A DNA stretch of 64,000 bases from Dyadobacter sp. LHD-138. Its GTDB lineage: Bacteria; Bacteroidota; Bacteroidia; Cytophagales; Spirosomataceae. A program made the translations under genes and the position numbers. This document shows positions 54,892 to 62,512 of this stretch, in pieces; the first letter of the stretch is position 1, and each line of letters opens with the position of its first letter. The notes beneath the pieces were generated by a model. That model was not told where the DNA came from, searched no databases, and saw nothing but the letters and a program-made list of their open reading frames with translations. The stretch covers positions 186,001 to 250,000 of the forward strand of contig NZ_JAVFVU010000010.1 in the NCBI RefSeq assembly GCF_030929615.1. Direction: 5' to 3'.

Positions 54892-54920
54892 TTTGGGAAC
54901 AATCTTAGCATGTTCCCAAA
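54892..54920. promoter_or_regulatory. Inverted repeat in the LacI/hydroxylase divergent region
   Basis: Perfect 10-bp arms TTTGGGAACA (54892-54901) and TGTTCCCAAA (54911-54920) with a 9-nt spacer. It lies 100 bp upstream of the LacI gene and 116 bp upstream of the hydroxylase gene, about 18 bp before the latter's -33 element. It could be an operator of either promoter; the regulator is not identified. Confidence 0.55.
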
Positions 54921-54938
54921 TGATTTACCAGAAAGAAA

Positions 54939-54968
54939 TTGCATATCATTTTTTGCTTTTTACATTTG
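54939..54968 (+). promoter_or_regulatory. Putative promoter of the hydroxylase gene
   Basis: An exact -7 box TACATTTG (54961-54968), preceded after 19 nt by TTG (54939-54941). The start codon lies 67 nt downstream. Confidence 0.6.
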
Positions 54969-55035
54969 CATATAAAATCTATGGTATAAGTATATTAATA
55001 AATCCACAAAAACACTTCCACATAAATTTAAACCT

Positions 55036-56244
55036 ATGATGCTCAATTACATGGCACTGGCCGTTCCGGTTTTCCTTTTTTTTATAGGACTGGAATATGT
55101 GATGTCCAAAAGATTAGGGAAGCATGTTTTTAATTTCAATAGTTCACTTGCCAACATGAATGTGGGGGTGGCCGAGCGGTTGATTGATTTGTTTACGGCT
55201 GGCGGATTTTATTTTTTTTACGATTATCTGCATCAGCATTTTGCCATTTTTGACATAAAACCCAGCATTTTGCTTTGGATAGCCCTGATGCTGACGACGG
55301 ACCTGCTTTGGTACTGGTACCATCGTTTTGGGCATAAGGTTAATTTGTTCTGGGGTTTTCATGTAGTTCACCACCAAAGCGAAGAGTTTAATTATACGGC
55401 CGGAACGCGGATTACGATCTTTCAGTCGGTTGTCAGAACAGCGTTCTGGGCCATTTTACCCGTGATCGGTTTTCCCGCGCCGATGATCACGACCATGCTT
55501 ATCATCCATGGATTATATCCTTTTTTTACGCATACGCAGCTGGTAGGCAAGCTGGGGATTCTGGAATATATATTGGTGACGCCTTCCCATCACCGCGTCC
55601 ATCATGCCAGTAATGAACAGTATCTGGATAAGAATTTTGGCGATATGTTTATCATCTGGGATAAATTGTTCGGGACTTTTGCGGAAGAAAAAGAGGACCC
55701 GGTTTATGGCTTGACCAAGCAGCTCGATAGTTATAGTTTCCTTTGGCAGCATTTTCATTATCTGGTTGAACTGCGCTATGCAGTGAAAAATCAGACCGGT
55801 TTTCTCAATAAAATAAAAATGATCTTTGGCAGTCCTGCGGATTTTGATCCGGCATTACGCGGCTTGGTGGAAAGGAAATTTTTATCCAGAAATAAGGTCA
55901 GGACACGCTCACAAAAATTCAGACATTATGTGCTGGGGCAATTTATTGTGACGGTGACGGTGCTGTTTTTTCTATTGCTATTCGAGCATCAGACTGATAA
56001 TTTCCTTCAGACCATGGTGGCGTTATTCATTTTTATTACGCTCATTAACTGTGGTGCCATCCTGGAACAACGTCGCTGGGTTTTTTATCTGGAATTCGTC
56101 AGAGGCTGTCTGGTGATCATCACCACTTTTTGCTATTATCCGGACCCGACGATTATTGCATCTTTAATCCTGTTAATTGTGGCTTCGCTGGCTTATTTTT
56201 CATCTTTGCAAAAACAATATCTTCAGTTGGTTTACGGAAGATAA
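55036..56244 (+). CDS. Fatty acid hydroxylase/sterol desaturase-family membrane protein
   Basis: A 402-residue integral membrane di-iron oxygenase. The eight-histidine pattern is visible in HRFGH (about residue 96), HVVHH (about 110) and HRVHH (about 190), with further histidines between. The extra C-terminal membrane part of about 150 residues is like that of alkylglycerol monooxygenase-related proteins. Bacteroidota do not normally make sterols, so a lipid or carotenoid substrate is likely. A MMLN start is as given; the next ATG would be the second codon. It is divergent from the LacI gene and is followed after 32 bp by a secreted protein. Confidence 0.88.
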   Translation: MMLNYMALAVPVFLFFIGLEYVMSKRLGKHVFNFNSSLANMNVGVAERLIDLFTAGGFYFFYDYLHQHFAIFDIKPSILLWIALMLTTDLLWYWYHRFGHKVNLFWGFHVVHHQSEEFNYTAGTRITIFQSVVRTAFWAILPVIGFPAPMITTMLIIHGLYPFFTHTQLVGKLGILEYILVTPSHHRVHHASNEQYLDKNFGDMFIIWDKLFGTFAEEKEDPVYGLTKQLDSYSFLWQHFHYLVELRYAVKNQTGFLNKIKMIFGSPADFDPALRGLVERKFLSRNKVRTRSQKFRHYVLGQFIVTVTVLFFLLLFEHQTDNFLQTMVALFIFITLINCGAILEQRRWVFYLEFVRGCLVIITTFCYYPDPTIIASLILLIVASLAYFSSLQKQYLQLVYGR

Positions 56245-56276
56245 GGCAAGGATGTTGATCAGTAGCAGGTGTATGC

Positions 56277-56975
56277 ATGAAAAAATCTTTAAATGGGAAG
56301 TGGGTTTGTCTGGCGATTGGTTTGATCCTTGGGATAGGAGCCGGGGCAAGGGCGCAAAATAAGACATTAATCTATTCTGATAACTTCGAAAAAACGCTTA
56401 ATCCTGAAATCTGGAAGGCGGAAATTGCTCCCTTACCCAATTCGTCGGTTACCATCCAGGATGGAAAACTGATTCTGGATACGCGGGGTGGGGTGACGGT
56501 TTGGTTTGCAAAGAAACTCGAAGGGAATATTGAAATCGAATACGATTGGACCGTGGTCGTGGATGGAGGTAAAAATGACCGCTTATCGGATCTGAACCAG
56601 TTTTGGATGGGGAGCGACCCGCAAAATAAAAACCTGTTTACGAGAAAAGGCGTGTTTGAAGAGTATGATTCGCTTTCACTGTACTATGTTGGCATGGGCG
56701 GGAATGCCAATACCACAACACGGTTCAGGAAATATCGGGGAAACGGGGCGCGAACGCTGATTCAGGAATATCTGGATAAAGAACATTTGCTTAGGGCAAA
56801 TCATACCTATCAAATCAAAATTGTCGTAGAGAATGGCGCGACCGGTTTTTGGGTAGATGGGAAGCAATATTTCTTTTATCAAGATAAGAATCTTTTAGCA
56901 GAAGGATACTTCGGGTTCCGCTCTACACAATCACGACACTATATTGATAATTTTAAAGTATTTCGGTTAAAATAA
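56277..56975 (+). CDS. Secreted DUF6250-like protein with jelly-roll fold
   Basis: A 232-residue protein with a signal peptide (ending GARAQ). The rest is a beta-rich, laminin-G/concanavalin-like region with YSDNFEKTLNPEIWKAEI at its start and YFGFRSTQSRHYIDNFKVFRLK at its end. This matches my memory of DUF6250 proteins, which occur beside polysaccharide-degrading enzymes and may bind or cut glycans. No catalytic residues can be assigned. It follows the hydroxylase gene by 32 bp and precedes the sigma-factor gene with its own -7 box. Confidence 0.7.
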   Translation: MKKSLNGKWVCLAIGLILGIGAGARAQNKTLIYSDNFEKTLNPEIWKAEIAPLPNSSVTIQDGKLILDTRGGVTVWFAKKLEGNIEIEYDWTVVVDGGKNDRLSDLNQFWMGSDPQNKNLFTRKGVFEEYDSLSLYYVGMGGNANTTTRFRKYRGNGARTLIQEYLDKEHLLRANHTYQIKIVVENGATGFWVDGKQYFFYQDKNLLAEGYFGFRSTQSRHYIDNFKVFRLK

Positions 56976-57016
56976 ATTTTTATTAATTTATTTAGCCTAT
57001 ATATTTAATAGATTAT

Positions 57017-57024
57017 TAAATTTG
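57017..57024 (+). promoter_or_regulatory. Putative -7 box of the FecI-type sigma gene (TAAATTTG)
   Basis: An exact TAnnTTTG match 20 nt before the TTG start at 57045. No clear TTTG element was found at the right distance upstream. Confidence 0.5.
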
Positions 57025-57044
57025 CCACCTAATCGTTTAATAAG

Positions 57045-57614
57045 TTGGCAGACCAAAATCAACATGAGCAGCATCTACTTTTCGCTTTGTCACAAAGTGA
57101 TGAATGTGCTTTTGCTGAAATCTATAAAACTTACTGGAAGTTACTTCACGATACGGCTTACAAGCGGCTTGGCGATAAAGATCAGGCGAAAGACGTGGTT
57201 CAGGATATTTTTGTTAAACTCTGGGATCAGCGGGAAAACCTGGCAATCGATAATCTGAAAGCCTATTTACAGACCGCGGCGCGCTACCAGGTCTACAATC
57301 TGATCGCGCGGGAGAAGGTCAATGATACATATTTCAAGTATCTTGCTACTTTCGAAACCTCACTGGGCGCTGCCGATCAAAATGTGTTGTACGCTGAATT
57401 GCAGGAAAGATTTGGTGCTATTTTAAACAAGATGCCTGTAAAAAGGCGCGAAGTTTTTGACCTTCGTTATGAAGAGGGACTTTCTACGCATGACATTGCC
57501 GAGAAATTAAACATTACTCAGAAAACAGTACAGAACCAGTTAATAAAAGCTGTTGACACGATCAAGGAGGCATTGTTAATGCTTTTTCTTCTGCTTGCCT
57601 TTCTATTCAGATAG
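57045..57614 (+). CDS. FecI-type ECF sigma factor
   Basis: A 189-residue RNA polymerase sigma-70 factor of the kind that pairs with FecR anti-sigma factors and SusC proteins in Bacteroidota. Sigma-2 has CAFAEIYKTYWKLLHDTAY and DVVQDIFVKLWDQR; sigma-4 has GLSTHDIAEKLNITQKTVQNQLIKA. The C-terminal tail is strongly hydrophobic (ALLMLFLLLAFLFR), a common feature of this subgroup that suggests membrane contact. The start is TTG at 57045, which places conserved residues at the N-terminus. The fecR gene follows after 339 bp, unusually far, and the STN-containing SusC lies after that. Confidence 0.92.
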   Translation: MADQNQHEQHLLFALSQSDECAFAEIYKTYWKLLHDTAYKRLGDKDQAKDVVQDIFVKLWDQRENLAIDNLKAYLQTAARYQVYNLIAREKVNDTYFKYLATFETSLGAADQNVLYAELQERFGAILNKMPVKRREVFDLRYEEGLSTHDIAEKLNITQKTVQNQLIKAVDTIKEALLMLFLLLAFLFR

Positions 57615-57953
57615 ATCCTTTTAAGGGAGTTTTATTGCTAGAAATATTAGGGAGCACTACACCTGGCCAATACGGTCTGTTTAACTATCCTATAAATATT
57701 TGCACAACCAATAACCCTGGATTAGTAAACCGGTGCGGAGCACCGCAATATTGGTAGAAATCAGCAAAGCCGTGATGAATAAAGGTGCAGCGCACTGCAA
57801 TAACCCTACCGTCAAACCTCTGAATATTCGCCCTCATTTTCTATTGACTTGTAATCGTTATCGGAGGTTATGAAAAAAATAAAACTTTTTTTTCAACCTG
57901 CGTGGGAGATTTTACTTTTCGATTGACTAGTTAGTATATAGACTAATAGTTAA
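57615..57953 (+). other. fecI-fecR spacer with REP-like palindromes and a candidate ECF promoter
   Basis: No sizeable gene is seen in this 339 bp. A perfect palindrome CGGTGC-GGA-GCACCG lies at 57731-57745 and a related GGTGCAGCGCACTGC at 57784-57798; both are followed by CAATA. Near the end, an SD-like GGAGG and an ATG at 57870 open an 18-codon frame (57870-57926). The stretch around 57899-57945, with CTGCGTGGGAGATTT and GACTAGTTAG, may be the ECF promoter of fecR, but this is a guess from position. Confidence 0.5.
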
Positions 57954-58940
57954 ATGAACATGCGGTCACTTACGACGTTGATTAAGAAGTTTTTAAACAA
58001 TCGCTCGACGCAGGAGGAAAATGAATTTCTGAAAGCGTACGATGATTCGTTTGAAGCTGAACCTGTACCCGAACTTTCCGAGTCACAGGAAGCAAGGCTG
58101 GAAAATGAGATCTTTCAAAGGATCACGTCCCAAATCCAGCACGACCGGGAAGAAAAAGTGATCCGTCACGTTCAGTTCAGAACCTTGCTGATGGCTGCAT
58201 CCGTGCTGCTGGCACTTGGTATCGGCTGGTTGTTTTATACCAAATGGAATAACATTCTGGACATTGTCTCGCCTGTCGCATACACCGAATTGCAGGTTCC
58301 TGCCGGAAAATTATCCAAAATAACCCTGGCTGACGGTACAGAGGTGACACTGAATGCAGGAAGCAAACTGAAATATCCCAACCTTTTCAGAGGAGCTCTT
58401 CGGGAAGTGCAACTGGAAGGCGAAGGTTATTTTGAGGTAACAAAACGTCCGGAGCAGCCCTTCATCGTGCGTACTGAAAAACTTCATGTCCAGGTTCTGG
58501 GCACGAGTTTCAATATCCGCTCTTACGAGCAGGATGCCCGCATGGAAGTTTCCGTGGTCAGTGGCAGAGTGGCCGTGGATTCAAATGAAAAAGGAGCCGG
58601 CCAGTCTGTTTTGCTTACACCGCAGCAGAAGGCAAGTTACACGGTGGCAACGGGCGTTTTAGAGAAAGGTATATGTGAAAGTGCGGATGAAATCGCCTGG
58701 CAGAATGGTGTACTTAATTTCAGAAACAACTCGATGAAGGAGGTTGCGAGAGTTTTGGAAAGGAAGTTTGACATCACCATCCGTCTGGATGCCGCCATGG
58801 AAAATTGCAACGTATATGCCCAGATTGGCAATGAGCCCGTTGATTTGACACTCAGAGCTTTAACCCGTTTGATGGATGCGAAAATCAAAAAGGTTAACGA
58901 TATCTACCACATTACCGGCGCAGGATGCACCTCAATTTAA
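57954..58940 (+). CDS. FecR-family anti-sigma factor/transducer
   Basis: A 328-residue inner-membrane protein. A cytoplasmic N-terminal part of about 70 residues, which would bind the sigma factor, is followed by one transmembrane helix (LLMAASVLLALGIGWLFY, about 77-94). Next is a periplasmic FecR domain (LPAGKLSKITLADGTEVTLNAGS-like core near 115-210) and a C-terminal DUF4974 domain (about 255-325, VLNFRNNSMKEVARVLERKF). It is expected to receive the signal from the STN domain of the SusC protein encoded downstream, and to release the sigma factor. Confidence 0.93.
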   Translation: MNMRSLTTLIKKFLNNRSTQEENEFLKAYDDSFEAEPVPELSESQEARLENEIFQRITSQIQHDREEKVIRHVQFRTLLMAASVLLALGIGWLFYTKWNNILDIVSPVAYTELQVPAGKLSKITLADGTEVTLNAGSKLKYPNLFRGALREVQLEGEGYFEVTKRPEQPFIVRTEKLHVQVLGTSFNIRSYEQDARMEVSVVSGRVAVDSNEKGAGQSVLLTPQQKASYTVATGVLEKGICESADEIAWQNGVLNFRNNSMKEVARVLERKFDITIRLDAAMENCNVYAQIGNEPVDLTLRALTRLMDAKIKKVNDIYHITGAGCTSI

Positions 58941-59047
58941 CCCGCTTATGCAAAAATTAAACCCACCATGACCCTAGTCAGCATGGTACGCTGATGTCGA
59001 AACATTATTAAATGTAGCAGGTAATTAAAACTTAATTTTTTAATCGT

Positions 59048-62000
59048 ATGAAATCAATATCGTTTACCAAACGATCCCGTCTTTTTGCAATAAAGTTGTC
59101 GGTAGTTTTCTTGTTGATAACCGGCATCGGGAGCGCCGTTGCATTTTCGGACGTGGCACAGGCGCAGAAACTCCTGGAACAAAAAACAACTTTTTCGGTG
59201 CAGAACAAGTCTTTGCCTGCTGCGCTGGACCAGTTATCCGCGCAAACAAAAATCAAGTTTATGTATGCTGCGGAGGTGCTGAAAAAGACAGGGAAAGTGT
59301 CGGTCAATGCAAAGGACCAGACTGTTAAGTTAATCCTGGCAAGCATTTTGAAACCCAATCATCTGGATTATGAGGTGGAGGGGAACTATGTGCTGATCAA
59401 AGCCGAGACACCCAAAGCAATGCCTGTGAAACAAGTCGGCATGGTGGAGAGCGCTCAGCCGGTAGTGCAGGATATTCTTGTAAAAGGAAAGGTAACCGAC
59501 GAAAAAGGAGAGGAGTTGCCGGGTGTTAATGTCCTGGTGAAGAGCAGTCGGGTTGGGACATCAACCGATATTAACGGGGATTTCCAGATCAGCGCGCCGG
59601 AAAAGGGAACACTTGTTTTTTCTTTTGTAGGTTACAAAGCGCAGGAAGTGGCCATTGGAAGCCGTGATAACATCACTGTTCAGCTGAAACCTGACCAGAG
59701 TTTGCTTGATGAAGTCGTGGTGGTGGGTTATGGAACGCAGAAGAGAAACAGCCTTACCAACGCGGTGTCAACGATTACCGGAGAGGACGTTGCACGCAGA
59801 CCGGTTTCCAATATTCAGCAATCTTTTCAGGGACTTATGCCGGGTGTGGCGGTGAATGATTTGGGCGGTTCACCAGGGAAATCCAATGCTACGATTCGTG
59901 TTCGCGGGATCACTACTTTTAATATCAACGGAAGCAGCACCAGCGGGTACGATCTTGGTAAAAACGATGCACTGGTCATTGTAGATGGAATTGAGCAGCA
60001 ACTGAGTGATATTAACCCGGACGATATCGAATCCGTCTCGATTTTGAAAGATGCAGCTTCGACTGCCATTTATGGTTCGAGAGCAACGAACGGCGTTGTT
60101 TTGATTACAACCAAAAGGGCCAAAGGGAGTAAAATTCAGGTTGATTACCATGGTTATTATGCGATCCAAAAATCGAATAATGTGCCAAAAATGATGGGAC
60201 TTGAGGCATACATGCGCGAGCAGGTAGCTGCCTATACCAATGCCGGATCGGCAGTTCCGGCACGTTTTACGGAGGAGTCCATCCAGGCCTATGTCAACGC
60301 GACTGATCGTGAAAAATATCCTTTGCCCAATACCTGGTTTGAAACTTTGTTACGTGCTGCCCCTCAGCAAAATCACAGTTTATCGATCGCCGGGGGAAAT
60401 GATGTATTGCGGACGCGTTTGAGTGTTCGTTATCAGGATCAGGACGGGGTTATTAAAAACTTTGGCAACAAGATCGGTGAATTCAGATTGAATTCTGACT
60501 ATGAAGTTTCGAAGCGAATTCGCGTGAGCGCCGATATCAATTATCGTTACAATGTGACCGAAAATCCGACCACCAACACAGATGCTTCGGTCGGGACGGT
60601 CGTTTCGCCGCTTAATAACTTTTTCCACGGGTCATTGTGGGCGGTTCCTAAATATGCGGACGGCACCTACGGTTTGAGCACCCAGGGAAATAATCCGCTG
60701 ATGTTTATTGAAATCGGAGGGCAGTCGAAACAGCGGACGGATTATCTGGCTGGTTATGTAAAAGGCGAATTTGAGATTGCCGAAGGGTTAACTTTCTCGA
60801 CACAGATTGCCGGTCGCGGGCTTTTCACCCAACAAAAGAATTACACCAACGCCTATACCAATACGGATAAAAACACCAACATTACCAAAACCATCGCAAA
60901 TAGCAGTTTGTACGAAATCCGGAATACGCTTCGGGAATATACACTCAATAATTTGCTGACGTATGAAAAAACTCTTGACAGCCATAACCTGAAAGCACTG
61001 GTTGGCTATTCACAAATTGGCAATACCCAAACATTTTTAATGGCCTACCGTGAGCGTTTTTACAACAATGATATTGGCTCAATCGGTCAGGGAGCAAATG
61101 ATGGGACAAAAAATAATTCAGGACGTGACGCGGTTTATGGCCTGCGATCATTTTTCGGGAGGTTAAATTACGACTACAATGGAAAATATCTGGTTGAGGT
61201 AAACGGTCGTTATGACGGTTCTTCCAAATTTACCAGCGCAAAACAATACAGTTTTTTTCCATCGTTTTCGGCGGGATGGAGAATTTCAAAGGAAAAATTC
61301 TGGGAAGGACTTGAAACAGCGGTTAATGATTTGAAATTCAGAGGATCGTGGGGTAAAACTGGAAACCAGTCGGTTGATTTGTACAGTTATTACGCCGCTT
61401 TGACTGCAAACGGATACAGTTTCGGGGGAACACCGGTTCAGGGATACCGTCAGAATACACTTGCCAATACAAATCTTGGCTGGGAGTCCACAACGCAGCT
61501 GGATTTAGGCCTGGATGCAGCATTTTTTCATAAAAAGTTAAACCTGACGATCGATTACTATAACAAGCAAACGGACAATATCCTTTTAAACCTCGATATT
61601 CCTGCAACAATTGGTCTTACTGCGCCTCCGCAAAATGCAGGATCGGTTCGAAACAAGGGCTGGGAGTTTAGTTTGAATTACCGTGGAACGCCAGCGGCTT
61701 CCGGTTTCCGTTACAGTGTGGGTGGTAATTTGAGTATCAACCAGAACATGGTGACGGACCTCAAAGGAACGGGGCCATACATCACGGGTTCTGATATTGA
61801 CCCGCGTTATATCATCAAAAAAGGTCTGCCGATTAATACACTCTGGGGTTATAAAACCGACGGACTATTCCAGACGCAGCAGGAAATTACGGATTACAAA
61901 GCTACCTATGCGGCCAATACGAAACCCGGTGATGTTAAGTATGTGGATTTGAACGGCGATGGCAAGATTGACGCCAACGATATGACCAACATCGGTAATT

Positions 62001-62482
62001 CATTCCCAAAATACACGTTTGGCATGAATGCAGATTTCTCTTATAAGAACTTTGACCTGACCATTCTTTTCCAGGGTGCCGCAAAAGTGGATTCAAGACT
62101 TGCCGGTGCATTGGCTGAAATGGGCAATCAGGAAGGTTTTACACATGAGATTTATACCAATAATTACTGGACACCGGAGCACACGGATGCCCGCTTCCCA
62201 CGTCCGGTGAAATACGATTTACGTAACGTGGCGACCTCCGACCGGTTGGTGTTAAATGGCTCTTACCTGCGTCTTAAAAATGTTCAGCTGGCTTATAACG
62301 TACCAACTTCTTTGAGCCAGAAAATACATTTGAACCGGGTGCGCGTGTACATTTCTGCGACAAACCTTTTTACGATCTCGAAACTTAACGAATGGAATCT
62401 GGATCCTGAAGCACCGTCAGGACGTGCGGTGTATTACCCGCAAACGGCCTTGTATACCGCTGGTTTGAACCTGCAATTCTGA
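59048..62482 (+). CDS. SusC/RagA-family TonB-dependent transducer with STN domain
   Basis: A 1144-residue receptor that both imports a nutrient and signals its presence. A signal peptide is followed by an STN (secretin/TonB N-terminal) domain at about residues 47-118, a carboxypeptidase-regulatory-like domain at about 145-215, a TonB box (LDEVVVVGYG, about 220-229), and a plug with the IRVRGIT and ILKDAAST motifs. A long barrel ends in AGLNLQF. The STN domain is lacking in the other two SusC proteins here, and matches the FecI/FecR pair encoded just upstream. The SusD gene starts 30 bp after its stop. Confidence 0.96.
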   Translation: MKSISFTKRSRLFAIKLSVVFLLITGIGSAVAFSDVAQAQKLLEQKTTFSVQNKSLPAALDQLSAQTKIKFMYAAEVLKKTGKVSVNAKDQTVKLILASILKPNHLDYEVEGNYVLIKAETPKAMPVKQVGMVESAQPVVQDILVKGKVTDEKGEELPGVNVLVKSSRVGTSTDINGDFQISAPEKGTLVFSFVGYKAQEVAIGSRDNITVQLKPDQSLLDEVVVVGYGTQKRNSLTNAVSTITGEDVARRPVSNIQQSFQGLMPGVAVNDLGGSPGKSNATIRVRGITTFNINGSSTSGYDLGKNDALVIVDGIEQQLSDINPDDIESVSILKDAASTAIYGSRATNGVVLITTKRAKGSKIQVDYHGYYAIQKSNNVPKMMGLEAYMREQVAAYTNAGSAVPARFTEESIQAYVNATDREKYPLPNTWFETLLRAAPQQNHSLSIAGGNDVLRTRLSVRYQDQDGVIKNFGNKIGEFRLNSDYEVSKRIRVSADINYRYNVTENPTTNTDASVGTVVSPLNNFFHGSLWAVPKYADGTYGLSTQGNNPLMFIEIGGQSKQRTDYLAGYVKGEFEIAEGLTFSTQIAGRGLFTQQKNYTNAYTNTDKNTNITKTIANSSLYEIRNTLREYTLNNLLTYEKTLDSHNLKALVGYSQIGNTQTFLMAYRERFYNNDIGSIGQGANDGTKNNSGRDAVYGLRSFFGRLNYDYNGKYLVEVNGRYDGSSKFTSAKQYSFFPSFSAGWRISKEKFWEGLETAVNDLKFRGSWGKTGNQSVDLYSYYAALTANGYSFGGTPVQGYRQNTLANTNLGWESTTQLDLGLDAAFFHKKLNLTIDYYNKQTDNILLNLDIPATIGLTAPPQNAGSVRNKGWEFSLNYRGTPAASGFRYSVGGNLSINQNMVTDLKGTGPYITGSDIDPRYIIKKGLPINTLWGYKTDGLFQTQQEITDYKATYAANTKPGDVKYVDLNGDGKIDANDMTNIGNSFPKYTFGMNADFSYKNFDLTILFQGAAKVDSRLAGALAEMGNQEGFTHEIYTNNYWTPEHTDARFPRPVKYDLRNVATSDRLVLNGSYLRLKNVQLAYNVPTSLSQKIHLNRVRVYISATNLFTISKLNEWNLDPEAPSGRAVYYPQTALYTAGLNLQF

Positions 62483-62512
62483 TCGTATTCATTATCATTA
62501 GCTTGAATTATC

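Noticed and set aside
57784-57798. Possible tRNA- or riboswitch-like fold near GGTGCAGCGCACTGC
   Set aside because: Only a short palindrome related to that at 57731 is seen; no cloverleaf or known aptamer pattern.
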